Source: Bacteroidota bacterium
GTDB taxonomy: Bacteria > Bacteroidota > Bacteroidia > Flavobacteriales > Schleiferiaceae
Reading direction: 5' to 3'
DNA length: 7,018 nucleotides
Assembly: GCA_003023665.1 (NCBI GenBank)
Contig: PXYR01000090.1
Span: forward strand, 1 to 7,018
A model generated the notes under the pieces. It made no database searches and was not told where the DNA came from. It saw nothing but the letters and a program-made list of their open reading frames with translations. The position numbers and the translations under genes were made by a program. Below are positions 1 through 5,879 of the stretch, piece by piece; position 1 is the first letter of the stretch; every line of letters begins with the position of its first letter.

Positions 1-1157
1 GTCCACTGTGTACCGTCCCAAGCAAACTCAACTCGAACATCTTCGTCGATCAAAAAGCTTGTGTCTGCTACTTCGTTCCAAAAAATATCTTGAGAAGATT
101 GAGAGCTAACAGTTAGGTCATAAGTCCCTTGCTCAATCAATCTAATGTTGAATGCTATTTTGTACTGTTCGTCACCAAGTCCAACTGGAAGATTAACAGC
201 AAGTGAACCGGCTGAAAGATCCACCATGTATTCTGTATCTCTTTCAATCGTCCCTGCAAAGGTATGATCTACGGCCAATGGGACAAGTCCACCACCACCG
301 CCAATGGTTTTTAACTCTGTGCCAGTGTCTCCAAGAAATTCGTCTTTGTCCTGATTGTAAACAATCGCGCCTTGCTTTCGCGTTAAAGCTTGAAGCGTAG
401 CCAAATCAGCACCACGGGGAACCGATATTCTGCTTGTGTTGCTTGCCGTTCCGCCGTCTATATCTTTGTTTGTAACACTTTGCTGTCCATCGGCTGTTAA
501 AATTTCTCTCTTGGTCGCGTCACCAACTTTAAACTTAGAATTTAAAGATGAATCGTATTCAACACCACCAAGGTCACTACCTCCAGTCCCTTTAATGGTA
601 AGCCCAGCACCTTCAGCACTTGCATCTGTACCACCTTTGTTAATGGTAATATTCGCGTCTTCAACGTCCAGCGTTTCGGTGTTTAGTGTCGTGGTAGTAC
701 CCTGAACCTCTAAGTCACCTGTTACGGTCATATTGCCAACAGTAGCGTTTCCTGTGGTGTTAATCACTATAGCAGGGTCTAGGTCTTCTCCTCGCATTTT
801 TGCGCGTGGGTAAACATAGATTTCAATAGTTCTTGCAACCGCATCATTGTTTTGAATGTTAATGGTGTTAACATCAACTTCACTGATACCAAAATCAGTA
901 TCATTACCTTGGGTCAATTCTGCGCCTGACTCAACAATTCTAATTCTAAGTTCACCTAAACTTAGCCCGAAGTTATGGGCAAGTTGGATTGTGTTGCCCG
1001 CTGGTATTGCTTGCGAGCCTGACCATTTCGCGCTTATTTGATCGGATAAAACCGCAACACTTCCCACGATTGCAGCGTGAAGATTCACACCAGCATCAAA
1101 GCCCAAATCTGGCCAAGGTAGGTTTTGCCGTCCGTAGTCCGTTGTAGTTTCTGCCAT
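1..1157 (-). CDS. Modular tail-fibre / receptor-binding protein, N-terminal part (runs off the left edge)
   Basis: The ATG at 1157 opens a frame with no stop for 385 codons to the window edge, so the protein continues outside. AGAGG at 1165-1169, 7 bases upstream, supports this start. Residues 1-130 form a distinct N-terminal domain, probably the one that attaches to the tail tip. Residues 140-175 hold a widespread phage-fibre motif (TVTGDLEVQGTTTTLNTETL followed by DVEDANITIN). Residues 225-290 resemble fibre linkers (SVTNKDIDGG, then GAIVYNQDKDEF and a Gly-rich run). Residues about 291-385 look like a beta domain (EYMVDLSAGSLAVNLPVG...IRLIEQGTYDLTV). These modules are typical of tail fibres and other exposed phage structural proteins. 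Host specificity probably lies in the missing C-terminus. The translation was done by hand from the reverse complement and no in-frame stop was found. Confidence 0.85.
   Translation of the reverse strand, partial: MAETTTDYGRQNLPWPDLGFDAGVNLHAAIVGSVAVLSDQISAKWSGSQAIPAGNTIQLAHNFGLSLGELRIRIVESGAELTQGNDTDFGISEVDVNTINIQNNDAVARTIEIYVYPRAKMRGEDLDPAIVINTTGNATVGNMTVTGDLEVQGTTTTLNTETLDVEDANITINKGGTDASAEGAGLTIKGTGGSDLGGVEYDSSLNSKFKVGDATKREILTADGQQSVTNKDIDGGTASNTSRISVPRGADLATLQALTRKQGAIVYNQDKDEFLGDTGTELKTIGGGGGLVPLAVDHTFAGTIERDTEYMVDLSAGSLAVNLPVGLGDEQYKIAFNIRLIEQGTYDLTVSSQSSQDIFWNEVADTSFLIDEDVRVEFAWDGTQW
630..719 (-). other. Widespread phage-fibre motif (GTTTTLNTETL-VED)
   Basis: Residues 147-176 of the fibre protein carry the pattern Gly-Asp-Leu-x-Val-x-Gly-Thr-Thr-Thr-Thr, then Leu-Asn-Thr-Glu-Thr-Leu and Val-Glu-Asp-Ala-Asn-Ile-Thr-Ile-Asn. 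This beta-strand motif is shared by fibres and related exposed proteins of many unrelated phages. It is the main basis for calling this gene a fibre. Confidence 0.8.
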
Positions 1158-1160
1158 GAT

Positions 1161-1550
1161 TTAGCCTCTACCGTAATGAAAAAGTTTATCTTCTGAATTA
1201 TCTCTTTTCTTAATGTCCACCGAACCGTCAAAGAAAAAAGTAGCTCTTTCGTTTCTTGTTACTAATGTTAAACCGTTTAGCCCTGATTTTCCAGTCAAAG
1301 CAGATTTACCAGCAACCCATTCAAAATTGCAAAAATCATAACCTTCACAATTTAAAACAACTCTTTCAACCCTGTTACCGCACCGAGCTAAAATACCAGC
1401 TTTAGCTATATGATCTTTAGGCTGAGAGTATGCCATCTCTTCTGGTCGATTGCTTGCAAAATTATAGATTCCTTTTTTTGTTGGCCTATCGTTTGAATAG
1501 TCGATAAACCAACATGCTTCATACTTACCTTTGGGCAATACTTGCGCCAT
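1161..1550 (-). CDS. Hypothetical protein, 129 residues, in the tail-tip region
   Basis: I do not recognise a family for this small protein. It is mixed in charge, with a basic tail (VDIKKRDNSEDKLFHYGRG) and four Cys at 13, 57, 68 and 74; C68 and C74 flank an EGYDF segment. It contains likely beta strands around YEACWFIDY (10-18), RVERVVLNCEGYDF (60-73) and ATFFFDGSVDI (103-113), with no signal peptide or membrane span. The lengths and spacing give no clear zinc-finger pattern. The gene is flanked by a probable virion protein and a fibre gene and shares their tight spacing, so a tail-fibre assembly, chaperone or minor structural role is possible but unproven. The start is supported by AAAAGGA 10 bases upstream. 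The next gene begins 3 bases after its TAA, and its final codons hold that gene's ribosome-binding site. Confidence 0.8.
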   Translation of the reverse strand: MAQVLPKGKYEACWFIDYSNDRPTKKGIYNFASNRPEEMAYSQPKDHIAKAGILARCGNRVERVVLNCEGYDFCNFEWVAGKSALTGKSGLNGLTLVTRNERATFFFDGSVDIKKRDNSEDKLFHYGRG

Positions 1551-1570
1551 AGTTTTAAAATCCTTTTAAG
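1551..1570 (-). promoter_or_regulatory. Shine-Dalgarno leader of the 129-residue gene, overlapping the upstream stop
   Basis: The coding strand carries AAAAGGA at 1561-1567, followed by a 10-base AT-rich spacer and the ATG at 1550. The upstream gene's TAA (1566-1568) overlaps the Shine-Dalgarno. The stretch closely matches the leader of the gene before it: both have TTAAA(A)GGATTT(T)AAAA. Confidence 0.7.
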
Positions 1571-2273
1571 CAGTAAATGAATACCTGAAAAGTGTATCGT
1601 ATTGAAAAATCCCACCGTCTGGGAATGTTGAACGTAGATAGATTCTGTTTCTAACCTTGGCTCTGTTTCCTAGTGTGAAGTCTCCACCAAAGCCGCCACC
1701 TGTAGAAATACCGATCTTTCCAGCTTCAGGGGTGTTCGGTGCCGCTTCACTCGCCGAGTTTGCAGCGTAAAGCATAGAACTAGCAGGAAGATCGAAAGCA
1801 CTTACCGCGTCAATACCGTCTGTTCCGTTGTCTCCAAATATTTTAACGTCCGTTGCTCTGGTAGCAATGTCAAATTGATTTGTCTCGGATACGTCCCACT
1901 GAAAGTCTATCCAAACACCAGAAGCCGTTCCATTGGAATTGTTTTTGTCGCCGGTAGTTGCGCTTGAATTTTGGCCTTCTGCTACGATACTAGAAAAATC
2001 TGAAGCCGCTGAAACCGCACCACCGTAAGTTCCTGAGTATTGCCCAATGTAAATCTTTACATCTGTAATCGGGTCGATTGTAGCATCGTGAGAAAGATAA
2101 ACTAATTGCGCTCCTTGGTTTAGCCCTTGGTCTACAATCGGCGCATAAAGCCCATTTGCAACTTGGCCAAGGTTAAGCCCTGAGCCACCACCGGCTAATG
2201 AATCAGAAAATTCAGAAGGTGCGCTAGTGTCTGAAGCAACAAGTGTTGGACACACAAATAAATTAACAGCCAT
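1566..2273 (-). CDS. Gly/Ser-rich probable virion protein of unknown function
   Basis: I do not recognise a named family for this 235-residue protein. It has no convincing signal peptide or membrane segment and a single Cys (position 8). Residues 27-35 and 190-197 are Gly-rich, and 101-119 is an Asn/Ser/Gly/Thr linker (QNSSATTGDKNNSNG). Predicted beta strands include AQLVYLSHDA (55-64), DVKIYIGQYSGTYGG (71-85), VWIDFQWDVSE (120-130) and the final IYLRSTFPDGGIFQYDTLFRY (211-231). This beta-rich, low-Cys, Gly/Ser composition between hub and fibre genes suggests a tail-tip decoration, fibre adaptor or fibre-associated structural protein; that is inference from context. The ATG at 2273 has AAAGGA 7 bases upstream. 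Its stop codon overlaps the ribosome-binding site of the next gene. Local G+C looks higher than in the hub gene (33 of 60 bases in 1681-1740). Confidence 0.85.
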   Translation of the reverse strand: MAVNLFVCPTLVASDTSAPSEFSDSLAGGGSGLNLGQVANGLYAPIVDQGLNQGAQLVYLSHDATIDPITDVKIYIGQYSGTYGGAVSAASDFSSIVAEGQNSSATTGDKNNSNGTASGVWIDFQWDVSETNQFDIATRATDVKIFGDNGTDGIDAVSAFDLPASSMLYAANSASEAAPNTPEAGKIGISTGGGFGGDFTLGNRAKVRNRIYLRSTFPDGGIFQYDTLFRYSFTA

Positions 2274-2290
2274 TTTTAAATCCTTTAAAT
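2274..2290 (-). promoter_or_regulatory. AT-rich leader with strong Shine-Dalgarno for the 235-residue gene
   Basis: On the coding strand this 17-base gap reads as an AT-rich stretch containing AAAGGA (2281-2286), 7 bases before the ATG at 2273. It is the longest non-coding gap in the window. A close relative of this leader precedes the next gene. No GC-rich stem is present, so it is not a terminator. Confidence 0.75.
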
Positions 2291-4486
2291 TTATGTTTCT
2301 TCTATTATTGTAGCATTAAAACCGCCAACCGTTCCAGCATAATTAGGCTCGTAATTAGGAAACGGTATCATGGTCATTGCCCAGCCAGAGATTTTAATTT
2401 TTAACGTGGCAGGGTCATAACCTATGTCTCTTATCATAAATGGGACATCTTCAAAAATGCTTGAACCTATTTTAACATCTATATTTATAAAGTCACCCAC
2501 ATCTAATAAAAAAGCTCTTGGCGTAGCTGTAAAGGATACAACTTCCCTAAAAGCACTAGTCAATTTTAGCGTTTCAACCAAAAAGAATTCAACCCTGCTC
2601 CGTTGGTATAGATTAGGATAAATTAAAGCTTTTGTTTCACTTTGTCCTTGTTGATTGATTGCATTTTGGTTTCTATAATAAGAACTAGTAAAAGCGTTTT
2701 CATTTAAGTTAGGTAAGAAATTATAAATAGCTCTCGCTCTGTTAAAGTTATTTCTTTGGTCTACCTGTGGATTAAATGTTTCTCTTTGAACGTCCCAATT
2801 TCTAACTCTAAAAGGAGTCTTTTGTATTGTGTGATCTCCAAACCCTACGGGAAAACCCGTGCCTATCTCTGGGCCGTTAACAGTTTCCGATACTGTAAAA
2901 GTGTTTGCACTTGTAACCGATGCAACAAAGTATTCACCTGGAACCAAGCCCGACGGAAGTTGTCCGTTCGTATCAAGTATAATTTTATCAAAAGGCTTTA
3001 GCCTGTGGTTTTGACTTAAAAACGTGGCAGGTGAATTTATTGTGATCGTGACATCTCTTGGTTCGCCGCTAATCCAGTCGTCAAACTGTAAAGAGTTTAT
3101 AGAAAATTTTAAATCACGATTGATAAACGGCTCTAACGCGACTTGCTCCATAATAGAGATAGCGTATTCCATGGCGTCTTGCTGTTGGTTAATATACGCT
3201 CTAGCTTTAGTGATAGATACACTAGTTTTATCCCTATAAAAAATCCAAGAAAAATCAAAATCATTTTCGTTTAGACCACCGTAATTGATTAAAATAAATT
3301 TGGCTAATGACACTGGATTATCATTATAACCTGGGTCTATGATTTCTCCCTTGGCTTTCAACAAAAATTCATCCGAACTAGCAAACGTCCACGGGTTTTC
3401 ACCTATTGAAAATCCTGGCAAGTTTTGAATTATTTCAAAAGTCCTAAATCCTGCTCCAATGTTTATAATGTTTGCAGTAGGTATTCTATAGGCAAGATCT
3501 CCGCGTAAAAGATAAATGTTATTTGTATCAATTGACTCTAAAGCATTATAGCTTATGGTCAGTTTTACATTTCTATAGTCTCCATCTTCAGCTCTTCTTA
3601 GACGATGGATACCGCTTCCATCTGTAGTCGTGTCAATTTCACTACCGCCAAGTGTTGCTGATACCGTGAAGGTGTCATCGCTTAAAATGTTTCTCACAAA
3701 ATAGTCTTGTTCATTTAGGCCGTTCGGTAAAGTTCCGTCTGTGCTTAAAGCAATCTTGTCTCCAGCTTTTAACAAGTGTCTTTCTTTCGTAAAAACAGCC
3801 GGTGATCCGTTAGAAATTTCAACATCAATCTGCTCATTGGTTACAAATATATCAGCACCGTTAGTTACAATTGCTGGCAAGCTTGCTGCATTTTGTGTAA
3901 CTGATTCTGTCCAGTCACCAAAAACATGAGGGATTAAATCACCAAAAAGACTTTCTTCTGCTTCTGGATATTGAGCAATATTAAAAACCTGTGTGGGAAA
4001 AGCTACGTTTACTCTAGCTAAATCGTTCCTAGCTCTTATGCGAAAATTAGCAACCGTTCTGCTAAACCCACCTTCATTGCTCACAATGCCTTTAAATACT
4101 GAAATATAAGATTCTTCTATTTCACCAAGTCCAATCTTTAACTCTACAGGTCTTCCCTTCCAGTCTGAAAAGTCATCTCCAGCCGGTAGCAAATGGTTAT
4201 ATCTCCCGTCCACGTTAGATATAACAAAATCAATCTCCGAAAAAACTAAATTGCTACCAAGCCAATCTCCAACCGTTCTATTGATTTCTGGAAATTTAGT
4301 TCTAGCTTCATAAAAATGTTCGCCAACGTAAGTATTTCTATCAGATACTCTTATGATGCTATCATCAGGGGCAGTGATATCTAAGATAGCTCTTAGCCCG
4401 TTCACTTGATTTTCTTGCATTTCATCCAAAATTTCTTGGTCTAAGAAAGTAGCGACTTCGTATGGTTTTCTGTCTCTGCTTGCCAT
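2291..4486 (-). CDS. Tail-tip / baseplate hub protein
   Basis: This 731-residue protein probably forms the hub that closes the tail tube below the Dit-like ring (Tal/gp27-like position). Residues about 30-165 resemble the N-terminal hub domain of phage tail proteins: VSDRNTYVGEHFYEA, SEIDFVISNVDGRYN, GRPVELKIGLGE, then SVFKGIVSNEGGFSR. Two related small beta domains are inserted at about 220-296 and 478-556. Residues about 640-710 (FLLDVGDFINIDV, PFMIRDIGYDP, LKIKISGW) look like the closing hub domain. I see no lysozyme, peptidase or NlpC/P60 motif, so this hub appears to lack a cell-wall hydrolase. The ATG follows the upstream stop after one base; GAGAG at 4495-4499 lies 8 bases before it, inside the end of the upstream gene, so translation is probably coupled. 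The hub role rests on position and domain pattern. Confidence 0.75.
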   Translation of the reverse strand: MASRDRKPYEVATFLDQEILDEMQENQVNGLRAILDITAPDDSIIRVSDRNTYVGEHFYEARTKFPEINRTVGDWLGSNLVFSEIDFVISNVDGRYNHLLPAGDDFSDWKGRPVELKIGLGEIEESYISVFKGIVSNEGGFSRTVANFRIRARNDLARVNVAFPTQVFNIAQYPEAEESLFGDLIPHVFGDWTESVTQNAASLPAIVTNGADIFVTNEQIDVEISNGSPAVFTKERHLLKAGDKIALSTDGTLPNGLNEQDYFVRNILSDDTFTVSATLGGSEIDTTTDGSGIHRLRRAEDGDYRNVKLTISYNALESIDTNNIYLLRGDLAYRIPTANIINIGAGFRTFEIIQNLPGFSIGENPWTFASSDEFLLKAKGEIIDPGYNDNPVSLAKFILINYGGLNENDFDFSWIFYRDKTSVSITKARAYINQQQDAMEYAISIMEQVALEPFINRDLKFSINSLQFDDWISGEPRDVTITINSPATFLSQNHRLKPFDKIILDTNGQLPSGLVPGEYFVASVTSANTFTVSETVNGPEIGTGFPVGFGDHTIQKTPFRVRNWDVQRETFNPQVDQRNNFNRARAIYNFLPNLNENAFTSSYYRNQNAINQQGQSETKALIYPNLYQRSRVEFFLVETLKLTSAFREVVSFTATPRAFLLDVGDFINIDVKIGSSIFEDVPFMIRDIGYDPATLKIKISGWAMTMIPFPNYEPNYAGTVGGFNATIIEET
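2819..3055 (-). repeat. Duplicated beta domain in the hub protein, copy 2
   Basis: Residues about 478-556 repeat the copy 1 pattern: NHRLKPFDKIILDTNGQLP, then SGLVPGEYFVASV, then NTFTVSETVNGPEIG and a Gly-rich end with DHTIQK. The two copies align over nearly 80 residues in protein but look well diverged in DNA. This suggests an old duplication or separate acquisition of the same module, not a recent tandem copy. Confidence 0.85.
3599..3829 (-). repeat. Duplicated beta domain in the hub protein, copy 1
   Basis: Residues about 220-296 follow the pattern H-x-L-x-x-x-D-K-I-x-L-x-T-x-G-x-L-P-x-G-L-x(4)-Y-F-V, then S-x-x-T-F-T-V-S, ending in SGIHRL. The same layout (His-x-Leu, Asp-Lys, LPxGL, YFV, TFTVS, then a Gly-rich end) recurs about 258 residues later. 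Related segments are common in tail and fibre proteins of many phages; their function is not established here. Confidence 0.85.
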
Positions 4487-4487
4487 C

Positions 4488-5879
4488 TTATAAACTCTCG
4501 TCTGTGTTGATATCTAGTGAAACATAGTGCTTGCCCATTTGTTTGTGGCGCTCTCTTGGAACCTCTCTCATTTTTGCAAACACTGCAAACTCGCTTGGGT
4601 CTTGTGGAGTAGGTATCCATAAAACCTTTTGAATGTTTCCAACTGCTTCAAACATTCTTCTAAGTTCTACAAAGTTTCTGCTTTGTGCTTCTAAGTTTTT
4701 AAACTTAAATCCTAATTGTCTTTTTTGTCCACGGTCGTTTGATATGTTTGTAAATCCTTCTGTGAAAATTGTATCTGCATATTGTGTGATTCCAAAATCA
4801 ACTTCTTCGGTTATGTTTTCCTCAGAAGAAAATACTACAGAAGAACCAAAGACAACGGTACCTATTTGAATGTATCCATCGGGATTTGCAGGGTCAACTA
4901 TTTGTATTTGCCAATATCTATATGACTGTAAAGGAAGGTCTTCAGATATGTAATACATATTTCTGTCTTCAACAGTTAAAAACTCAGAAAATGGAGTAGT
5001 GATAAAATTATCATTTGATCCAACCAAAAGAACCGTAGCACCTCTTGTTATGTTATGCTCAAGTATAGCAAGGGTATCTAGGAAAACACCCCCAGTGTCT
5101 TGAGTGTCGCAAGTTATGTTTTGCACTCCCCCTGGGCCTGATCTCCATGCTTGTTCAACTATGTCAGTGTTAAGATTATAAACACTAAAAGCATCCGAGC
5201 TACTTGTTGCTGTACTACTTGCCACCCAATTAAGTCCGTTGATTCCTCGACTAGGAAAGTCATATAAAAATCTTAGTTGTGTTGTGTTATAAATTACGGC
5301 TCTAAATTGAGTATTAAGAGTTTTTATAATAAAAGATTCAAACTGCGTCCCAACCGTTTTAGTCGAAGTAATCTTTCCTTCAAACTGTACTCCGGTTATG
5401 TCGTCGGCTGTGATCTTACCTTCAAACTGTACACCAAGGCTTTTAGCCTGAGTGTTAACTGCAAAAAATTGCGTATTCATGCACTTTGCGAAAACAGGTG
5501 AAGCATAAGAATAAGTTGCGTAATCGTCTTGGCTCAAATACTGACCAATAGAAACCGCTTTAATTGGTGTTTTGTAAAACTGAATACCAAAGGATTTATC
5601 ATTATCAGGATTAGCCCCTGTGAACTCGGTTGATAGCCCGTCATCAAAGTCTAAACGTAGTGCCTCAAGTTGAGTATTTAAAACCTTATCGTTGTTCACT
5701 ATTGCTTCAAACTGTGCATTTAAAAACTTGGTGACTGTGTTGACACCCTCAAACTCAGCCAGAAGTCTTTCATCTACATTGGCAACCGCTTCAAACTGGC
5801 TAGGAAGTACCTTTGTTGCGATACCACCACCATATTGAATTTCGGCATAGTCTACTTCTAAATATCCTAACGTAGTCAT
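4488..5879 (-). CDS. Distal-tail (Dit)-position protein with 14-residue repeats and a discoidin-like domain
   Basis: This is a 463-residue virion protein, placed between tape measure and hub where distal-tail ring proteins lie. Residues 25-194 hold about eleven copies of a 14-residue repeat with core L-x-x-Q-F-E-(A/G). Residues about 205-346 look like a discoidin/galactose-binding jelly roll: an AWRS strand, then LEHNITRGATVLLVGSND, then YRYWQIQIVDP and DGYIQIGTVVFG near the end. Residues about 360-463 form a tail domain (QLGFKF, WIPTPQDP, FAVFAKMREVP) like those of proteins next to tape measures. The start ATG directly follows the upstream TAG, and an AAGGA at 5889-5893 lies 9 bases before it. 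Known 'evolved Dit' proteins carry extra carbohydrate-binding domains, so a host-sugar-binding role is plausible but inferred. The repeats could instead be a separate adhesin-like module. Confidence 0.75.
   Translation of the reverse strand: MTTLGYLEVDYAEIQYGGGIATKVLPSQFEAVANVDERLLAEFEGVNTVTKFLNAQFEAIVNNDKVLNTQLEALRLDFDDGLSTEFTGANPDNDKSFGIQFYKTPIKAVSIGQYLSQDDYATYSYASPVFAKCMNTQFFAVNTQAKSLGVQFEGKITADDITGVQFEGKITSTKTVGTQFESFIIKTLNTQFRAVIYNTTQLRFLYDFPSRGINGLNWVASSTATSSSDAFSVYNLNTDIVEQAWRSGPGGVQNITCDTQDTGGVFLDTLAILEHNITRGATVLLVGSNDNFITTPFSEFLTVEDRNMYYISEDLPLQSYRYWQIQIVDPANPDGYIQIGTVVFGSSVVFSSEENITEEVDFGITQYADTIFTEGFTNISNDRGQKRQLGFKFKNLEAQSRNFVELRRMFEAVGNIQKVLWIPTPQDPSEFAVFAKMREVPRERHKQMGKHYVSLDINTDESL
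4842..5267 (-). other. Discoidin-like (galactose-binding jelly-roll) domain in the Dit-like protein
   Basis: Residues about 205-346 show the usual order of this fold: a Trp-rich strand (AWRS), an aliphatic strand ending in LEHNI, a VLLVGSND strand, then YRYWQIQIVDP and a closing IQIGTVVFG strand. Discoidin-like modules often bind sugars and occur in phage tail proteins. The domain call comes from pattern recognition, the boundaries are approximate, and the ligand cannot be read from the sequence. Confidence 0.6.
5298..5807 (-). repeat. Array of about eleven 14-residue (42-base) repeats, core LxxQFEA
   Basis: The core aromatic or aliphatic residue (Phe or Leu) falls at protein positions 29, 43, 57, 71, 86, 101, then 138, 152, 166, 180 and 192. 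The spacing is 14,14,14,15,15, a gap of 37, then 14,14,14,12. A degenerate copy (SIGQY) sits in the gap at residues 110-114. Examples are LPSQFEA, LNAQFEA, LGVQFEG, TGVQFEG and VGTQFES. On the plus strand the 9-mer ttcaaactg, which encodes Gln-Phe-Glu on the minus strand, starts at 5337, 5379, 5421, 5706 and 5790: three copies exactly 42 apart and two exactly 84 apart. Each unit looks like one beta strand plus a turn; the fold is unknown to me. Confidence 0.9.

Noticed and set aside
436..705. Plus-strand open frame of 89 codons (and neighbours at 203-400 and 856-1041)
   Set aside because: These lie antisense to the fibre gene, whose minus-strand frame shows clear fibre motifs; they have no supporting ribosome-binding site or domain.
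1406..1615. Minus-strand open frame of 69 codons across the junction of the 129- and 235-residue genes
   Set aside because: It overlaps the ends of two better-supported genes in another frame and shows no domain.
2274..2290. Possible terminator or promoter in the largest intergenic gap
   Set aside because: The AT-rich inverted bits (TTTAAA) have no GC stem, and 17 bases cannot hold a -35/-10 pair; the stretch is explained as a ribosome-binding leader.
5298..5807. CRISPR-like or intergenic tandem repeat
   Set aside because: The 42-base period lies fully inside an open reading frame, the repeated bases are short and always encode Gln-Phe-Glu in the same frame, and the spacers encode related residues. 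It is a protein repeat.
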